NCBI GenBank assembly: GCA_026004415.1
Contig: BPJC01000001.1
Coordinates: 62,001 to 126,000 of the forward strand
Direction of reading: 5' to 3'
Length of the DNA stretch: 64,000 nucleotides
Source of the DNA: Patescibacteria group bacterium
GTDB taxonomy: Bacteria; Patescibacteriota; Microgenomatia; UBA1406; GWC2-37-13
Part shown: piece after piece, positions 1 through 8,522 of the stretch
Layout of the letters: the number at the start of each line of letters is the position of its first letter
Position numbering within the stretch: position 1 is the first letter of the stretch
Position numbers and translations under genes: made by a program
The notes under the pieces: model-generated
Database searches by the model: none
What the model was told of the DNA's origin: nothing
What the model saw: the letters and a program-made list of their open reading frames with translations, nothing else

Positions 1-426
1 TGTAGGTTGCGGCGTTGGTGTGACCTCAGGATTGAAAAAAGTACAAAGCTCAGTTGAACCAGGATTTTCAGCAATAAGTTTAAAGTTCACATAAGCGTAG
101 ACGCCTGGTGATGAAATAGGAGTTGAGTTTGATCCTGCAATTAATAATCTGCCGGAAGATATACTCTCTGTAGAGATTGATTCAAAAGTATCTCCTGGAA
201 TAGCGCTTTCAAACTCCAAGTACTCAGTGTTGTACTCTAATCCAATAATTGTAGATGTAAGAGATTCGCCTTCAGGATCTATATTGATAGTAAAGGTTAC
301 TGTTTGACCTCTTTGCAAAAGTCCGCTTGGTGCAATAAGATCAAAGGTAACTGCAAATGTTGGGTTGATAAAAAAATAAAAATTTAAAACAAAGATTAAG
401 ACAAGCAATATTATTTTTTTTGACAT
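1..426 (-). CDS. Secreted cohesin-like domain protein, 3' part outside window
   Basis: Open from an ATG at 426-424 to the window edge (142 codons). It begins with a signal peptide (MSKK, hydrophobic stretch, then PTFA/VTF as a likely cleavage region). A beta-rich domain follows with spaced ILE/LEU/TYR patterns resembling cohesin-type modules (LQRGQTVTFTINIDPEG, GLEYNTEYLEFE), and a Thr-Pro linker (VTPTPQPT) starts at the edge. Such proteins are usually exported and sit on the cell surface. It is divergently transcribed from the yifB-like gene. The domain assignment is by pattern only; another Ig-like fold is possible. Confidence 0.6.
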   Translation of the reverse strand, partial: MSKKIILLVLIFVLNFYFFINPTFAVTFDLIAPSGLLQRGQTVTFTINIDPEGESLTSTIIGLEYNTEYLEFESAIPGDTFESISTESISSGRLLIAGSNSTPISSPGVYAYVNFKLIAENPGSTELCTFFNPEVTPTPQPT

Positions 427-483
427 ACTATCATTTTAACAGTCTTATATTTACAAAAGCAAGTATTTGTTGAAATAATTTTT

Positions 484-489
484 TATAAT
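484..489 (+). promoter_or_regulatory. -10 box TATAAT, leaderless promoter of yifB-like gene
   Basis: A perfect TATAAT ends six bases before the ATG at 496, so transcription should start at or next to the start codon. No Shine-Dalgarno sequence is present. The -35 region is weak. Confidence 0.55.
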
Positions 490-495
490 AGTTTT

Positions 496-2031
496 ATGCT
501 GTCAAAGCTCTATGGCGGTTCAGTTGTCGGTTTAGACGGTTTGTTGATTGAAGTAGAGGTTGATTTAATAACTAGAAAACTTCCAAACTTTACAATTGTT
601 GGTCTGCCTGCAAAGTCCATTGATGAAGCCAAAGAAAGAGTAAGATCTGCTATCAGAAACTCTGGTTTTGATTTTCCTGAACATAAGATTACTGTAAATT
701 TAGCTCCTGCAGATTTGCCAAAAGAAGGTGGTGGTTTTGATCTTCCTATTGCAGTAGGAATACTGTCTTCAGCAGGTGTTATTGACAAATCTGCAGTTTT
801 AGACTCAATGTTTGTCGGTGAGTTATTACTTGATGGAACTGTAAAAAAGGTAAATGGTGTTTTGCCTTTGTTGGATATAGCTGAAAAGAAAAAAATAAAA
901 CAGGTTTTTGTGCCGGTTGAGAACAGTAAAGAGGCTGTTTTTTTTAAAAACATTAAGGTTTATCCTGTTGCTAATCTGATAAGTTTGGTTTTGCATTTTC
1001 AAAACATTAAGCAATTAAGGCCTTATGAAGGTAGTTTAAAAGATTTGTTAGAAAGTAATGATGAGATTGTTGAGTATGATTTCTCATATATCTCAGGTCA
1101 AGATAAAGCAAAAAGAGCATTAGAGATCTCAGCCGCTGGGTTTCATAATATCCATCTTTATGGATCGCCTGGGACAGGAAAGACTATGTTGGCAAGAGCC
1201 TTTACAACTATTTTGCCTCCTTTAGATAAAGAAGAGATGCTTGAGGTTAGCAGGATTTATTCTACAGTTGGTCTTTTGCCTGAATCAGGTTTTGTAGATA
1301 AAAGGCCTTTTAGAAATCCTCATCACACTACCTCAAGAGTAGGGTTAATTGGCGGTGGTTCTAAACCCAAGCCAGGAGAGATTACTCTGGCTCATAGAGG
1401 AGTTTTGTTTTTGGATGAGTTTCCTGAGTTTCCAAGATCTGTTATGGAAGCCTTGAGGCAACCTATGGAAGATGGTTTTGTTGTTGTCTCCCGAGCTAAT
1501 GGTTTTGCTAAGTTTCCCTCAAGGTTTATTCTACTAGCCGCTTCAAACCCTTGTCCTTGCGGTTTTTATGGTCATCCTAAAAAAAGTTGTATTTGTAGCA
1601 GTTCTGCTATTCTAAAGTATAAACGAAGAATCTCTGGTCCGATAATAGATAGAATAGATCTGAATGTTGAGGTTTTTGATCTTCCAGTTGAAAAACTGTT
1701 ATCTTCAGGCTCAGGAGAAAAAAGTAAAAGCATTCAGCAGAGGGTAATAAAAGCGCTTGAGATCCAAAGCTATAGATTCAAAAAAGAAAAAATAAAGTTT
1801 AACTCAGAGATGAGTTCAGACATGGTAAAAAAGTATTGCAATCTTGAAGCTGAGGCTGAATCCTTATTAAAATCAGCTGTAGACAAGCTGAATTTATCGC
1901 CGAGATCTTATTTTAGAGTAATTAAGGTATCCAGAACTATTGCGGATTTGGCAGGTTCTGACTCTGTAAAAACAGATCATATTGCAGAGGCATTGCAGTA
2001 CAGATTTTCAGAACAATTTGGTAATATGTAA
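496..2031 (+). CDS. yifB: YifB/ComM-family Mg-chelatase-like AAA+ ATPase
   Basis: Full-length member of the YifB/ComM family (511 aa, usual size about 500). The N-terminal Lon-protease-like fold is recognisable from VGLDGLLIEVEVDL and FTIVGLPAKSIDEAKERVRSAI. The central Mg-chelatase AAA+ domain carries Walker A GSPGTGKT near residue 223, Walker B GVLFLDEFPEF, and a Cys cluster (NPCPCGFYGHPKKSCIC). In competent bacteria ComM is a hexameric helicase that extends heteroduplex during transformation; in this lineage the role is inferred. It is followed after 2 bases by a small membrane protein. Confidence 0.93.
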   Translation: MLSKLYGGSVVGLDGLLIEVEVDLITRKLPNFTIVGLPAKSIDEAKERVRSAIRNSGFDFPEHKITVNLAPADLPKEGGGFDLPIAVGILSSAGVIDKSAVLDSMFVGELLLDGTVKKVNGVLPLLDIAEKKKIKQVFVPVENSKEAVFFKNIKVYPVANLISLVLHFQNIKQLRPYEGSLKDLLESNDEIVEYDFSYISGQDKAKRALEISAAGFHNIHLYGSPGTGKTMLARAFTTILPPLDKEEMLEVSRIYSTVGLLPESGFVDKRPFRNPHHTTSRVGLIGGGSKPKPGEITLAHRGVLFLDEFPEFPRSVMEALRQPMEDGFVVVSRANGFAKFPSRFILLAASNPCPCGFYGHPKKSCICSSSAILKYKRRISGPIIDRIDLNVEVFDLPVEKLLSSGSGEKSKSIQQRVIKALEIQSYRFKKEKIKFNSEMSSDMVKKYCNLEAEAESLLKSAVDKLNLSPRSYFRVIKVSRTIADLAGSDSVKTDHIAEALQYRFSEQFGNM

Positions 2032-2033
2032 TT

Positions 2034-2498
2034 ATGAAAAAAATTTATATTTTGATAGGGTCAGTTTTTGCAGTATCGGTTTTTAATTTTATTTATGCTC
2101 AAGAGCAAGCAACCTCAAGTTTTAAAGTTTTTTCTCTTGCGTATATTTTGTCATTTATAATCAAACTGTTTTTTACAGGAGCTTTTTTGACTGCCTTGTA
2201 TTTTATGTTTATGGGTGCTTTTAAATGGTTAAGTTCCGGCGGAGATGAGGAGGCTATTAAAAATGCCAGAAGCCAAATTCAGTCATCAGTTTTAGGTTTA
2301 ATTATAATCTTTGTTGTAATTGCCATAGCAGTAACTCTGGAACAGTTTGTGTTTCAGGAAAATATTTGTTTTGGTTTCTCTTGTGATATTAAACTGCCCA
2401 AATTAAGTCAAACAGAAAGACAGACCAGTACTCAGGAAAACACTAGAGCGCCTCAGGACTATCCTGATGCTTTACAAAGATATCTTGACAATCGGTAA
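2034..2498 (+). CDS. VirB2/TrbC-like small membrane protein
   Basis: 154 aa with a signal peptide ending IYAQ, then two membrane segments around residues 40-65 and 83-105. They are separated by a short polar loop, SSGGDEEAIKNARSQI. That loop pattern (S-G-D/N-x-D/E-x-x-x-KAR/K) recurs in the proteins at 23740-24087 and 24100-24399, so the three are paralogues. It matches TrbC/VirB2 pilin-like proteins common in Candidate Phyla bacteria. The soluble tail contains two Cys. Whether it builds a pilus or only a membrane assembly cannot be told from sequence. Confidence 0.6.
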   Translation: MKKIYILIGSVFAVSVFNFIYAQEQATSSFKVFSLAYILSFIIKLFFTGAFLTALYFMFMGAFKWLSSGGDEEAIKNARSQIQSSVLGLIIIFVVIAIAVTLEQFVFQENICFGFSCDIKLPKLSQTERQTSTQENTRAPQDYPDALQRYLDNR

Positions 2499-2540
2499 TT
2501 AGTTTTGACAATAAGCTGTTATAAGTTTTTTTATCGGATT

Positions 2541-3170
2541 ATGGCATACTTAATTTTAGTTAGGCATGGTATTTCAGAGTGGAATAAAAAAGGGCTTTGG
2601 ACTGGATGGAAAGATCCAGAATTAGCAAAAGAAGGTTATGATGAAGCCAGAAGAGCAGGAGAACAAATTAAGGATATAAAAATAGATAAAGCTTATACAG
2701 CAGATCTTAAGAGAACTATTGCAACGCTTGAAGAGATTAAAAAAACTTTGGATCGGCCAGATTTAGAAACAATCATAGACTGGCATTTAAGAGAAAGAAA
2801 TTATGGTGATTTGGCTGGAAAGAATAAATGGGAGGTTAAAGAACAATACGGAGAAAAACAGTTTATGGCCTGGCGCAGAGGTTGGGATGAACCAATACCC
2901 AACGGTGAGACTTTAAAAGATGTCTACAACAGAGTTGTTCCATTTTATCAAGAAAAGATTTTGCCGGAATTGAGTAAGGGTTTGAATATTTTGATTGTTG
3001 CCAGTGGCAATAGTCTTAGAGCCTTAGTTAAGTTTCTAGAAAACATACCAGATGATCAGATCTCGAGTCTTGAGATTGGGACAGGAGAGGTTTATGTTTA
3101 TAAAATTGAAGGTAATAAAATAATTGGCAAAGAGATAAGGGCTGTTAATCAGATGAAAGGCAAAATTTAA
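2541..3170 (+). CDS. gpmA: 2,3-BPG-dependent phosphoglycerate mutase-like protein, second catalytic His replaced by Ser
   Basis: Start chosen at ATG 2541 (MAYLILVRHG), because the upstream 12 codons do not resemble the family. The phosphohistidine motif LVRHG, the substrate loops GLWTGWKDPELAKEG and RERNYGDLAGKNK, and the C-terminal GNSLRALVKFLE segment all fit GpmA. In GpmA the last segment reads AHGNSLRAL; here it is ASGNSLRAL, so the second active-site His is Ser (codon 3003-3005, residue about 155). About 209 aa, a little short. It may be a mutase with altered chemistry or a related phosphatase. Confidence 0.82.
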   Translation: MAYLILVRHGISEWNKKGLWTGWKDPELAKEGYDEARRAGEQIKDIKIDKAYTADLKRTIATLEEIKKTLDRPDLETIIDWHLRERNYGDLAGKNKWEVKEQYGEKQFMAWRRGWDEPIPNGETLKDVYNRVVPFYQEKILPELSKGLNILIVASGNSLRALVKFLENIPDDQISSLEIGTGEVYVYKIEGNKIIGKEIRAVNQMKGKI

Positions 3171-3223
3171 TTTTTACTCTTGTTTTATCTGCAAATATGT
3201 TAAAATCATTAAGTTAAGCAATT

Positions 3224-3229
3224 TATAAA
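3224..3229 (+). promoter_or_regulatory. -10 box TATAAA before the Gld-type ABC operon
   Basis: TATAAA lies six bases before the ATG at 3236, the same leaderless spacing seen at other genes in this window. Confidence 0.4.
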
Positions 3230-3235
3230 GATAGA

Positions 3236-3916
3236 ATGTTAAGTTTTAAAAATGTAGTTAAAGTATTTGGTTCAAAAACTGCCTTAAATAATGTTTCATT
3301 TAAGATTGACAAAGCAGAGATAGTAGGTTTTTTAGGTCTTAATGGAGCTGGAAAAACAACGAGTATGAGATTGTCTTTAGGTATTCAAAAACCTGTTGAA
3401 GGAGAGGTTAGGCTTTTTGGAAAAGATCCTGTCGAAAACCGAGCTGTTTTAATGGGACGCATTGGTTATTTGCCGGAGAATAATCCTTTATATACTTATC
3501 TTAAAGTAAAAGAGTATCTTGATTTTGTTAAAGAAATTAAAGGAGCTGGCAGTTATGATGATTTAGTTGCCAAGATCGGCCTTGAAGACAGACTTAATGA
3601 TAAAATAGAAAATTTATCAAGAGGATATAAGCAAAGAGTTGGTCTTTGTGCCGCTTTGATTGGCAATCCTGATCTTTTGATTCTTGATGAGCCAACTTCA
3701 GGTTTGGATCCACTGGAGCAGGAAAAAATTAGAGAGATTATTAAAAACGAGCAGAAAAAGAAAAGAAGTGTTATTTTTTCAACTCATATATTATCTGAGG
3801 TGGAGGATGTTGCAGATAGGTTAATAGTAATTCACAAAGGCGAGATTGTGTATGATGGCAAGAAACCAAAAGGCAAAGGCTCTGTTGAAAAGTTGTTCAA
3901 AAAATTAGTCAAATGA
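3236..3916 (+). CDS. ABC transporter ATP-binding protein, GldA-like
   Basis: 226 aa nucleotide-binding domain of the ABC-2 export class: Walker A GLNGAGKTT (residues 34-42), signature LSRGYKQR, Walker B LLILDEPTSGLDP, and the switch His in STHILSEVED. It overlaps the permease by ATGA (3913-3916) and is followed by a GldG-like protein, so the three form one operon. That gene trio is the Gld-type ABC system, linked to gliding in Bacteroidetes but widespread elsewhere with unknown cargo. Confidence 0.93.
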   Translation: MLSFKNVVKVFGSKTALNNVSFKIDKAEIVGFLGLNGAGKTTSMRLSLGIQKPVEGEVRLFGKDPVENRAVLMGRIGYLPENNPLYTYLKVKEYLDFVKEIKGAGSYDDLVAKIGLEDRLNDKIENLSRGYKQRVGLCAALIGNPDLLILDEPTSGLDPLEQEKIREIIKNEQKKKRSVIFSTHILSEVEDVADRLIVIHKGEIVYDGKKPKGKGSVEKLFKKLVK

Positions 3917-4620
3917 AAACAAGACAACTAATAAAAAAAGAACTTAAATTTTATCTGAATACCCTAACAGGTTATGTCTTAGTTTCTTTATTTGCTGTTT
4001 TGGTAAATATTTTCTTTCTTAAAGACTTGTTTGCAATACGAAGTTTTCAGATTAGCAATTTTTTCAGCACTATTCCATGGATATTTGTATTTTTTATACC
4101 AGCTCTTACTATGAGGTCATTGTCTGAGGAAAAGAAAAATAATACCTTTGAGGTTTTGCTTTCTTTGCCTGTAAAAGAATCTCAGATAGTATTATCTAAA
4201 TTTTGGACAGCTTTAATTTTAGTAATAGTTGGTCTTGTTCTTACTTTTCCTGCCCTTATTTTTGTAAAGATTGTTTCCAATGTTTATTTGCTGGAGATAT
4301 TGTCAGGTTTGTTAGGTGTTGTTCTAATTGCTAGCGCTTTTATTAGTTTTTCTTTGTTTGTCTCCAGCCTCACAGATAGTTATGTTGTGTCTTTTCTAAT
4401 TTCTTCAGTGGCTCTGATGTTTTTAATGTTTTTTCAAAGTTCTGTCTTTGAAGGAGTTATTTCAGACATGATCTTGAGACCAGTTGCGTTTTTGCTTCCT
4501 TACAGCCATTATCTTGACTTTACTAAAGGGTTAGTTGAGCTTGATTCAGTAATTTATTTTCTAAGTTTTAGTTTTGTGTTTTTAGTTGCTAGTATTATTA
4601 ATTTAGAAAGAAAAAATTAA
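3913..4620 (+). CDS. ABC-2 type permease, GldF-like
   Basis: 235 aa membrane protein with about six hydrophobic segments. It carries the ABC-2 hallmark block MRSLSEEKKNNTFEVLLSLPVKESQIVLSK between segments 2 and 3. The start overlaps the ATPase stop (ATGA), giving translational coupling. It should form the channel partner of the ATPase at 3236-3916. Confidence 0.88.
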   Translation: MKTRQLIKKELKFYLNTLTGYVLVSLFAVLVNIFFLKDLFAIRSFQISNFFSTIPWIFVFFIPALTMRSLSEEKKNNTFEVLLSLPVKESQIVLSKFWTALILVIVGLVLTFPALIFVKIVSNVYLLEILSGLLGVVLIASAFISFSLFVSSLTDSYVVSFLISSVALMFLMFFQSSVFEGVISDMILRPVAFLLPYSHYLDFTKGLVELDSVIYFLSFSFVFLVASIINLERKN

Positions 4621-4627
4621 GGTTTCT

Positions 4628-6085
4628 ATGTTAAGAGCAGTTCGTAGATACTTTTTAGGGTTATCGAATATCTTTACTGTTGTATTATTGTTGATTGTTT
4701 TCTTTGTGGTGCTTAATCTTTTGGCAGGTATTTTTAATTTTAAGTTGGATCTGTCAAAAGATAAAATTTATACTTTATCTCCAGCTACTTACAATGTATT
4801 AAAAAATGTTGATGATGTTATTCAGATTAAGTTTATTGCTTCTTCAAATATTCCCAAGCAGTTTATGCCTTTAAAAGACAGAGTTTTAGGTCTTTTGCAG
4901 GAGTATAAAAAGGCCAATCCTAATGTAACTGTGGAGGTTTTAGATCCTGATAAAGACAGTACAGCCGAAAAGTTAGTTTCTCAACAAGGATTGCCTCAAC
5001 TTCAATTCACAGAACAAAAAAGCGGACAACTGTCTTTATCTAACGCTTATTTTGGCATAATCATTCAGTATCTTGATAAATCTGAGATCATTCCTCAGGT
5101 TTTATCTGTCGAAGGCTTAGAGTATGATATAACATCAGCAATTTACAGATTGGTAAACAAAGATTTGCCTGAGGTGGGAGTGGTTGGTTATGAATCCTCT
5201 TTTGCTAATCAAAACTCAAGCATTACCAATCTAGACTCTGTTTTAAGAAAACAGTTTTTAGTAACTTATCCTCAACTTGAAGATGCTGATCTGAGCAGAA
5301 CAAAACTGCTTTTTATAATAGATGACGGTCAAAAATCATACTCTACCTCAGAAGCAAAGATTATAACTGATTACATCAATAAAAAAGGTAATGCCATTAT
5401 AATAGCAGATGGTGTTTGGGTTTCAGATGCGACCTTAACAACAACACCTGCAAACCACAATTTAAACGAAGTTTTAAAGAATTTTGGATTGGAAATTGAA
5501 CCTAATCTGATTTTATCTAACTCTGCAGAGTTAGTTAATTTTGGAGGAGGTCAATTAAGTTTAGTTTTGCCTTATAGATTTTGGGTTAAAACAAATGTGT
5601 TTAACCCTGATAAATCAATCTTTAATAATATAAACACCTTAACTTACCCATGGGTTTCCAGCATCAAAGTAAAAGACAACTCAATAGTTGAACCATTAGT
5701 TAAGACAACAAATCAGTCTTGGGCACAGACTAATGAGTTTAATTTAAGTCCAGAGACTGCCGCAGATCCAGTTCCAGAGGAGACCCAAAGTTTTGTTGTC
5801 TCAGCTTTAGCTGAGAAAAAATCTGCTGGCAAAGTTGCTGTGATTTCAAGCAGAAGATTTGTTTTAGACCAATTCCAATCTCAAAATGACAATCTTAATT
5901 TCATCTCAAATTTAGCTTTGAGTTTGACTAACAATCAGTTAGCAGGTATTCGCAACAAATCAGCAGGTGTTTATATTTTACCTGTATACAGTTATCCTTT
6001 TTCTGAGATACTTAAATACAGCTTAATTTTTCTGTTTCCAGCGTTATTCCTAATTTTAGGAGTTGTAAAGGCTGTCAGAAGATGA
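4628..6085 (+). CDS. GldG-like ABC-system extracytoplasmic protein
   Basis: 485 aa with an N-terminal membrane anchor (residues 14-36), a large soluble domain and a C-terminal membrane helix ending in basic residues (LFPALFLILGVVKAVRR). The N-terminal motif LDLSKDKIYTLSPATYNVLKNVDDVIQIKF is typical of GldG / ABC_transp_aux proteins. It lies 8 bases after the permease. A DUF4340 protein, a frequent partner of this system, is encoded at 14603-15478. Cargo is unknown. Confidence 0.82.
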   Translation: MLRAVRRYFLGLSNIFTVVLLLIVFFVVLNLLAGIFNFKLDLSKDKIYTLSPATYNVLKNVDDVIQIKFIASSNIPKQFMPLKDRVLGLLQEYKKANPNVTVEVLDPDKDSTAEKLVSQQGLPQLQFTEQKSGQLSLSNAYFGIIIQYLDKSEIIPQVLSVEGLEYDITSAIYRLVNKDLPEVGVVGYESSFANQNSSITNLDSVLRKQFLVTYPQLEDADLSRTKLLFIIDDGQKSYSTSEAKIITDYINKKGNAIIIADGVWVSDATLTTTPANHNLNEVLKNFGLEIEPNLILSNSAELVNFGGGQLSLVLPYRFWVKTNVFNPDKSIFNNINTLTYPWVSSIKVKDNSIVEPLVKTTNQSWAQTNEFNLSPETAADPVPEETQSFVVSALAEKKSAGKVAVISSRRFVLDQFQSQNDNLNFISNLALSLTNNQLAGIRNKSAGVYILPVYSYPFSEILKYSLIFLFPALFLILGVVKAVRR

Positions 6086-6648
6086 GCATTAAAAATGTTG
6101 TTAATAGCTATAGATTTTGTCCGCTTTGTGGAAAAACCAATCTCTTGCGGCAGGATGATTTCATGCTGAAATGCAAAGACTGCAGATTTATTTATTTTGA
6201 CAATCCTAAACCAGGCGTTTCTTGTTTGATTTTTAATCATAACAAACAGCTCCTGTTTACCAAAAGACTTAAAGAACCTATGAAGGGCAGTCTTGGTTTG
6301 CCCGGAGGGTTTGTTGACAGCAATGAAACTTTAGATGAGGCTATTATTAGAGAGATTAAAGAAGAACTGTTTTTAGACCTAAACCAATCTGATATTTATT
6401 ATTATGGCAGTAGCAAAGGGCATTTTGAGTATCAAGGTATATCTTATTTTATTGTTACAGCCTGGTTTATATGTAGAAAAACTGTTGATGAGCAGACAAT
6501 TAAGTTTGCCACAGATGAGATTGAGGATCTTGTTTTTCTAGATCCTGAAAAAATTGATTTTGATCTAATAAAATTGCCTGATGTAAAAAACTTAATGGTT
6601 AAGTTTATAAACAAAAAAGATTATAAAAAAATAAACTTCAAAATTTGA
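6082..6648 (+). CDS. Nudix hydrolase with N-terminal zinc ribbon
   Basis: 188 aa. It starts with a four-Cys zinc ribbon (FCPLCGK ... LKCKDCRF) and continues into a Nudix domain whose box runs GFVDSNE, seven residues, then REIKEEL, with Phe in place of the usual Gly after it. This layout resembles NudC/ADP-ribose pyrophosphatase-like enzymes that cleave nucleoside diphosphate derivatives. ATGA overlap with the preceding gene. Confidence 0.88.
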   Translation: MSIKNVVNSYRFCPLCGKTNLLRQDDFMLKCKDCRFIYFDNPKPGVSCLIFNHNKQLLFTKRLKEPMKGSLGLPGGFVDSNETLDEAIIREIKEELFLDLNQSDIYYYGSSKGHFEYQGISYFIVTAWFICRKTVDEQTIKFATDEIEDLVFLDPEKIDFDLIKLPDVKNLMVKFINKKDYKKINFKI

Positions 6649-6872
6649 TCTTAACCAGTTGTTTATTTAATATTACCTTTACTACACTGTTTTAGATAAT
6701 TAAAAACATCTTAAAAAATACTTATAATTTTAAACTTTTGTAAATCAAAACAAGTTAAGTTGATCTAATAAAAAAAAGAGACCTTGAATGATTTTAAAGT
6801 TAAATAGCTTTTGCTTGTCTATAACTGTGTTTCTTTTAAAGGTAGTTAGATCTGTGCAAACTAGATAGAGCC

Positions 6873-6901
6873 TTGATTATGCAGTTTTATAAATATATAA
6901 T
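6873..6901 (+). promoter_or_regulatory. Promoter TTGATT-17-TATAAT, leaderless
   Basis: -35 TTGATT (6873-6878), a 17-base spacer and -10 TATAAT (6896-6901), then 8 bases to the ATG at 6910. The predicted start site falls on the start codon. This is the clearest leaderless promoter in the window. The rest of the 261-base gap 6649-6909 shows nothing further. Confidence 0.65.
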
Positions 6902-6909
6902 ACACAAAT

Positions 6910-7278
6910 ATGAAAAAAAAAGATTTTGTTTCTTTTTTAGTTGACTTTATAAAAAAGACATTAAACTCAATGCCTAATGATGCTGATCTTGAAGATGAGG
7001 TTAAGATGATGTTGTTCAAAATTAGGCTAATAGAAGGGGATTTGTCAAAACTGCTTAAAAAAGACAAAAAAAATTTTTTAAGATTTGTTTGGTTAGTAGG
7101 AAAACTTAATGATTTGTTTGAACAAGAAGCCAATCTGTCTGAAGATGAAAAAAACAATTTAATTGATGCCTTTGTAAATATTTATAATAAAAAATTTTTA
7201 AATACAAAAACAAATCTTAAAGGTTCTTTGGAGATTGAGCTACTTAAACGAAGTCCTTTAAAAAAGTTTTATAATTAA
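6910..7278 (+). CDS. Hypothetical small helical protein
   Basis: 122 aa, no signal peptide or membrane segment, rich in Lys, Leu and Phe, predicted mostly helical (for example DLEDEVKMMLFKIRLIEGDL and KFLRFVWLVGKLNDLF-like stretches). It is not recognised. It has a good promoter and lies 2 bases before the exonuclease-like gene, so the two are probably co-transcribed. Confidence 0.6.
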   Translation: MKKKDFVSFLVDFIKKTLNSMPNDADLEDEVKMMLFKIRLIEGDLSKLLKKDKKNFLRFVWLVGKLNDLFEQEANLSEDEKNNLIDAFVNIYNKKFLNTKTNLKGSLEIELLKRSPLKKFYN

Positions 7279-7280
7279 GT

Positions 7281-7859
7281 ATGAGAAAACCTGTTGTTTT
7301 TGATTTAGAGACCAAATATACTCTAAAGGAAAAAGATAATGACAAATCTAAACTTGGAATCTCGGTTTTAGGTTTTTACGATTATCAAACAAAATCATTT
7401 GAGGTCGTTGGAGAAAAAGATCTATCCAAATTCTTTAAAGTTATAGAGCATAGCTCTTATGTTATTGGTTATAATATTATCTCGTTTGATCTACCTGTTT
7501 TGCAGGCATATTACTCTGGAGATTTAAGCTCGTTTCCTGTTTTTGATTTAATGGTGGATATAAAAGAAAAAACCGGGAAAAGATTTTCCTTAGATGATTT
7601 AGCTTCTGCTACCTTGGGAGAAACCAAATCCGGCAATGGTTTGTCTGCAATATTTTTGTATCGGGAAGGAAAACTAAATAAGTTAAAACAATACTGTTCA
7701 GATGATGTTGCTTTAACAAAAAATCTGTTTGAATACGGAGCCTTAAATAATCAAATTTTTTATCCTGATGTTTCTGGCAAGGTAGCTGTATCTGTTAACT
7801 GGAGCCAGTATATGAATGAACAGCCTAAACAAGATATAAATTTAACATTACCTTTTTAG
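7281..7859 (+). CDS. Predicted DEDDy 3'-5' exonuclease, PolB-exonuclease-like (RNase H fold)
   Basis: 192 aa. The three exonuclease motifs are visible in order: Exo I FDLETKY, Exo II GYNIISFDLPVL, and Exo III YCSDDVALTKNL with the YxxxD form. This matches the stand-alone family related to the proofreading domain of DNA polymerase B. Likely substrate is single-stranded nucleic acid. The gene runs directly into the DUF389 gene, whose ATG follows its stop. Confidence 0.8.
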   Translation: MRKPVVFDLETKYTLKEKDNDKSKLGISVLGFYDYQTKSFEVVGEKDLSKFFKVIEHSSYVIGYNIISFDLPVLQAYYSGDLSSFPVFDLMVDIKEKTGKRFSLDDLASATLGETKSGNGLSAIFLYREGKLNKLKQYCSDDVALTKNLFEYGALNNQIFYPDVSGKVAVSVNWSQYMNEQPKQDINLTLPF

Positions 7860-8522
7860 ATGTTATTTTTTAAATTGTTTAAAAAAGGAAAAACCGTTTT
7901 TATTGATGATCTTATAAGAGAGAGCAAAATAGATTTTGACTATCTTTTTATGTTAGGCGTCTCAACTGTTATAGTAACATTGGGTTTTGTTGTTGGAGAG
8001 ATTGCTATAGTAATCGGAGGCATGATAATCGCTCCTTTTTTGTTTCCTTTATTAGCTTTAAGTTTAGGTGTTGTGACTTTAAGTCTTAAGGCAGTAATTA
8101 GAGCTATGTACGGCATACTGATCTCTGTTTTGTGGGTAATTGTATTATCTTATGCAACCACTTTTTTTTTGGAGGATGTTCAATTTAGAGGAAGCGGATT
8201 TTTGTTTTCTATAAAACCTAATGTTCTCACTTTTTTGGTGGCGTTTTTGTCAGGCTTGTCTGCTTCTTATTCTTCTATAGCTCCCCATCTTTCAATGGTT
8301 TTGCCAGGTGTTGCTGTTGCTGTTTCTTTGGTCCCGCCTTTAGTAGCTGTAGGTATTTTTTTGCACCTTTCTGATAAAGTTATGTTTTTGAATGCTTTGT
8401 TGGTTTTTGCGCTTAATGCTTTAGGCATTATTTTATCTGGAATTATAGTTTATTTTTTTTCTGGATTAAGATCATTGCAAAACTATCAAGAACAAGTTAT
8501 TCAAGAAGAAAAAAATGAGTAA
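7860..8522 (+). CDS. DUF389 (TIGR00341) integral membrane protein
   Basis: 220 aa with about six membrane helices. The family signature VIGGMIIAPFLFPLLALSLGVV is present near residue 52. The second half has the expected LSGLSASYSSIAPHLSMVLPGVAVAVSLVPPLVAVGI. Function in bacteria is unknown. The C-terminus overlaps the gltX start by 8 bases. Confidence 0.85.
   Translation: MLFFKLFKKGKTVFIDDLIRESKIDFDYLFMLGVSTVIVTLGFVVGEIAIVIGGMIIAPFLFPLLALSLGVVTLSLKAVIRAMYGILISVLWVIVLSYATTFFLEDVQFRGSGFLFSIKPNVLTFLVAFLSGLSASYSSIAPHLSMVLPGVAVAVSLVPPLVAVGIFLHLSDKVMFLNALLVFALNALGIILSGIIVYFFSGLRSLQNYQEQVIQEEKNE

Noticed and set aside
7860-8522. Frameshift risk at the long T-run near 8162 in the DUF389 gene
   Set aside because: The frame is continuous through the run and the family sequence continues normally on both sides.
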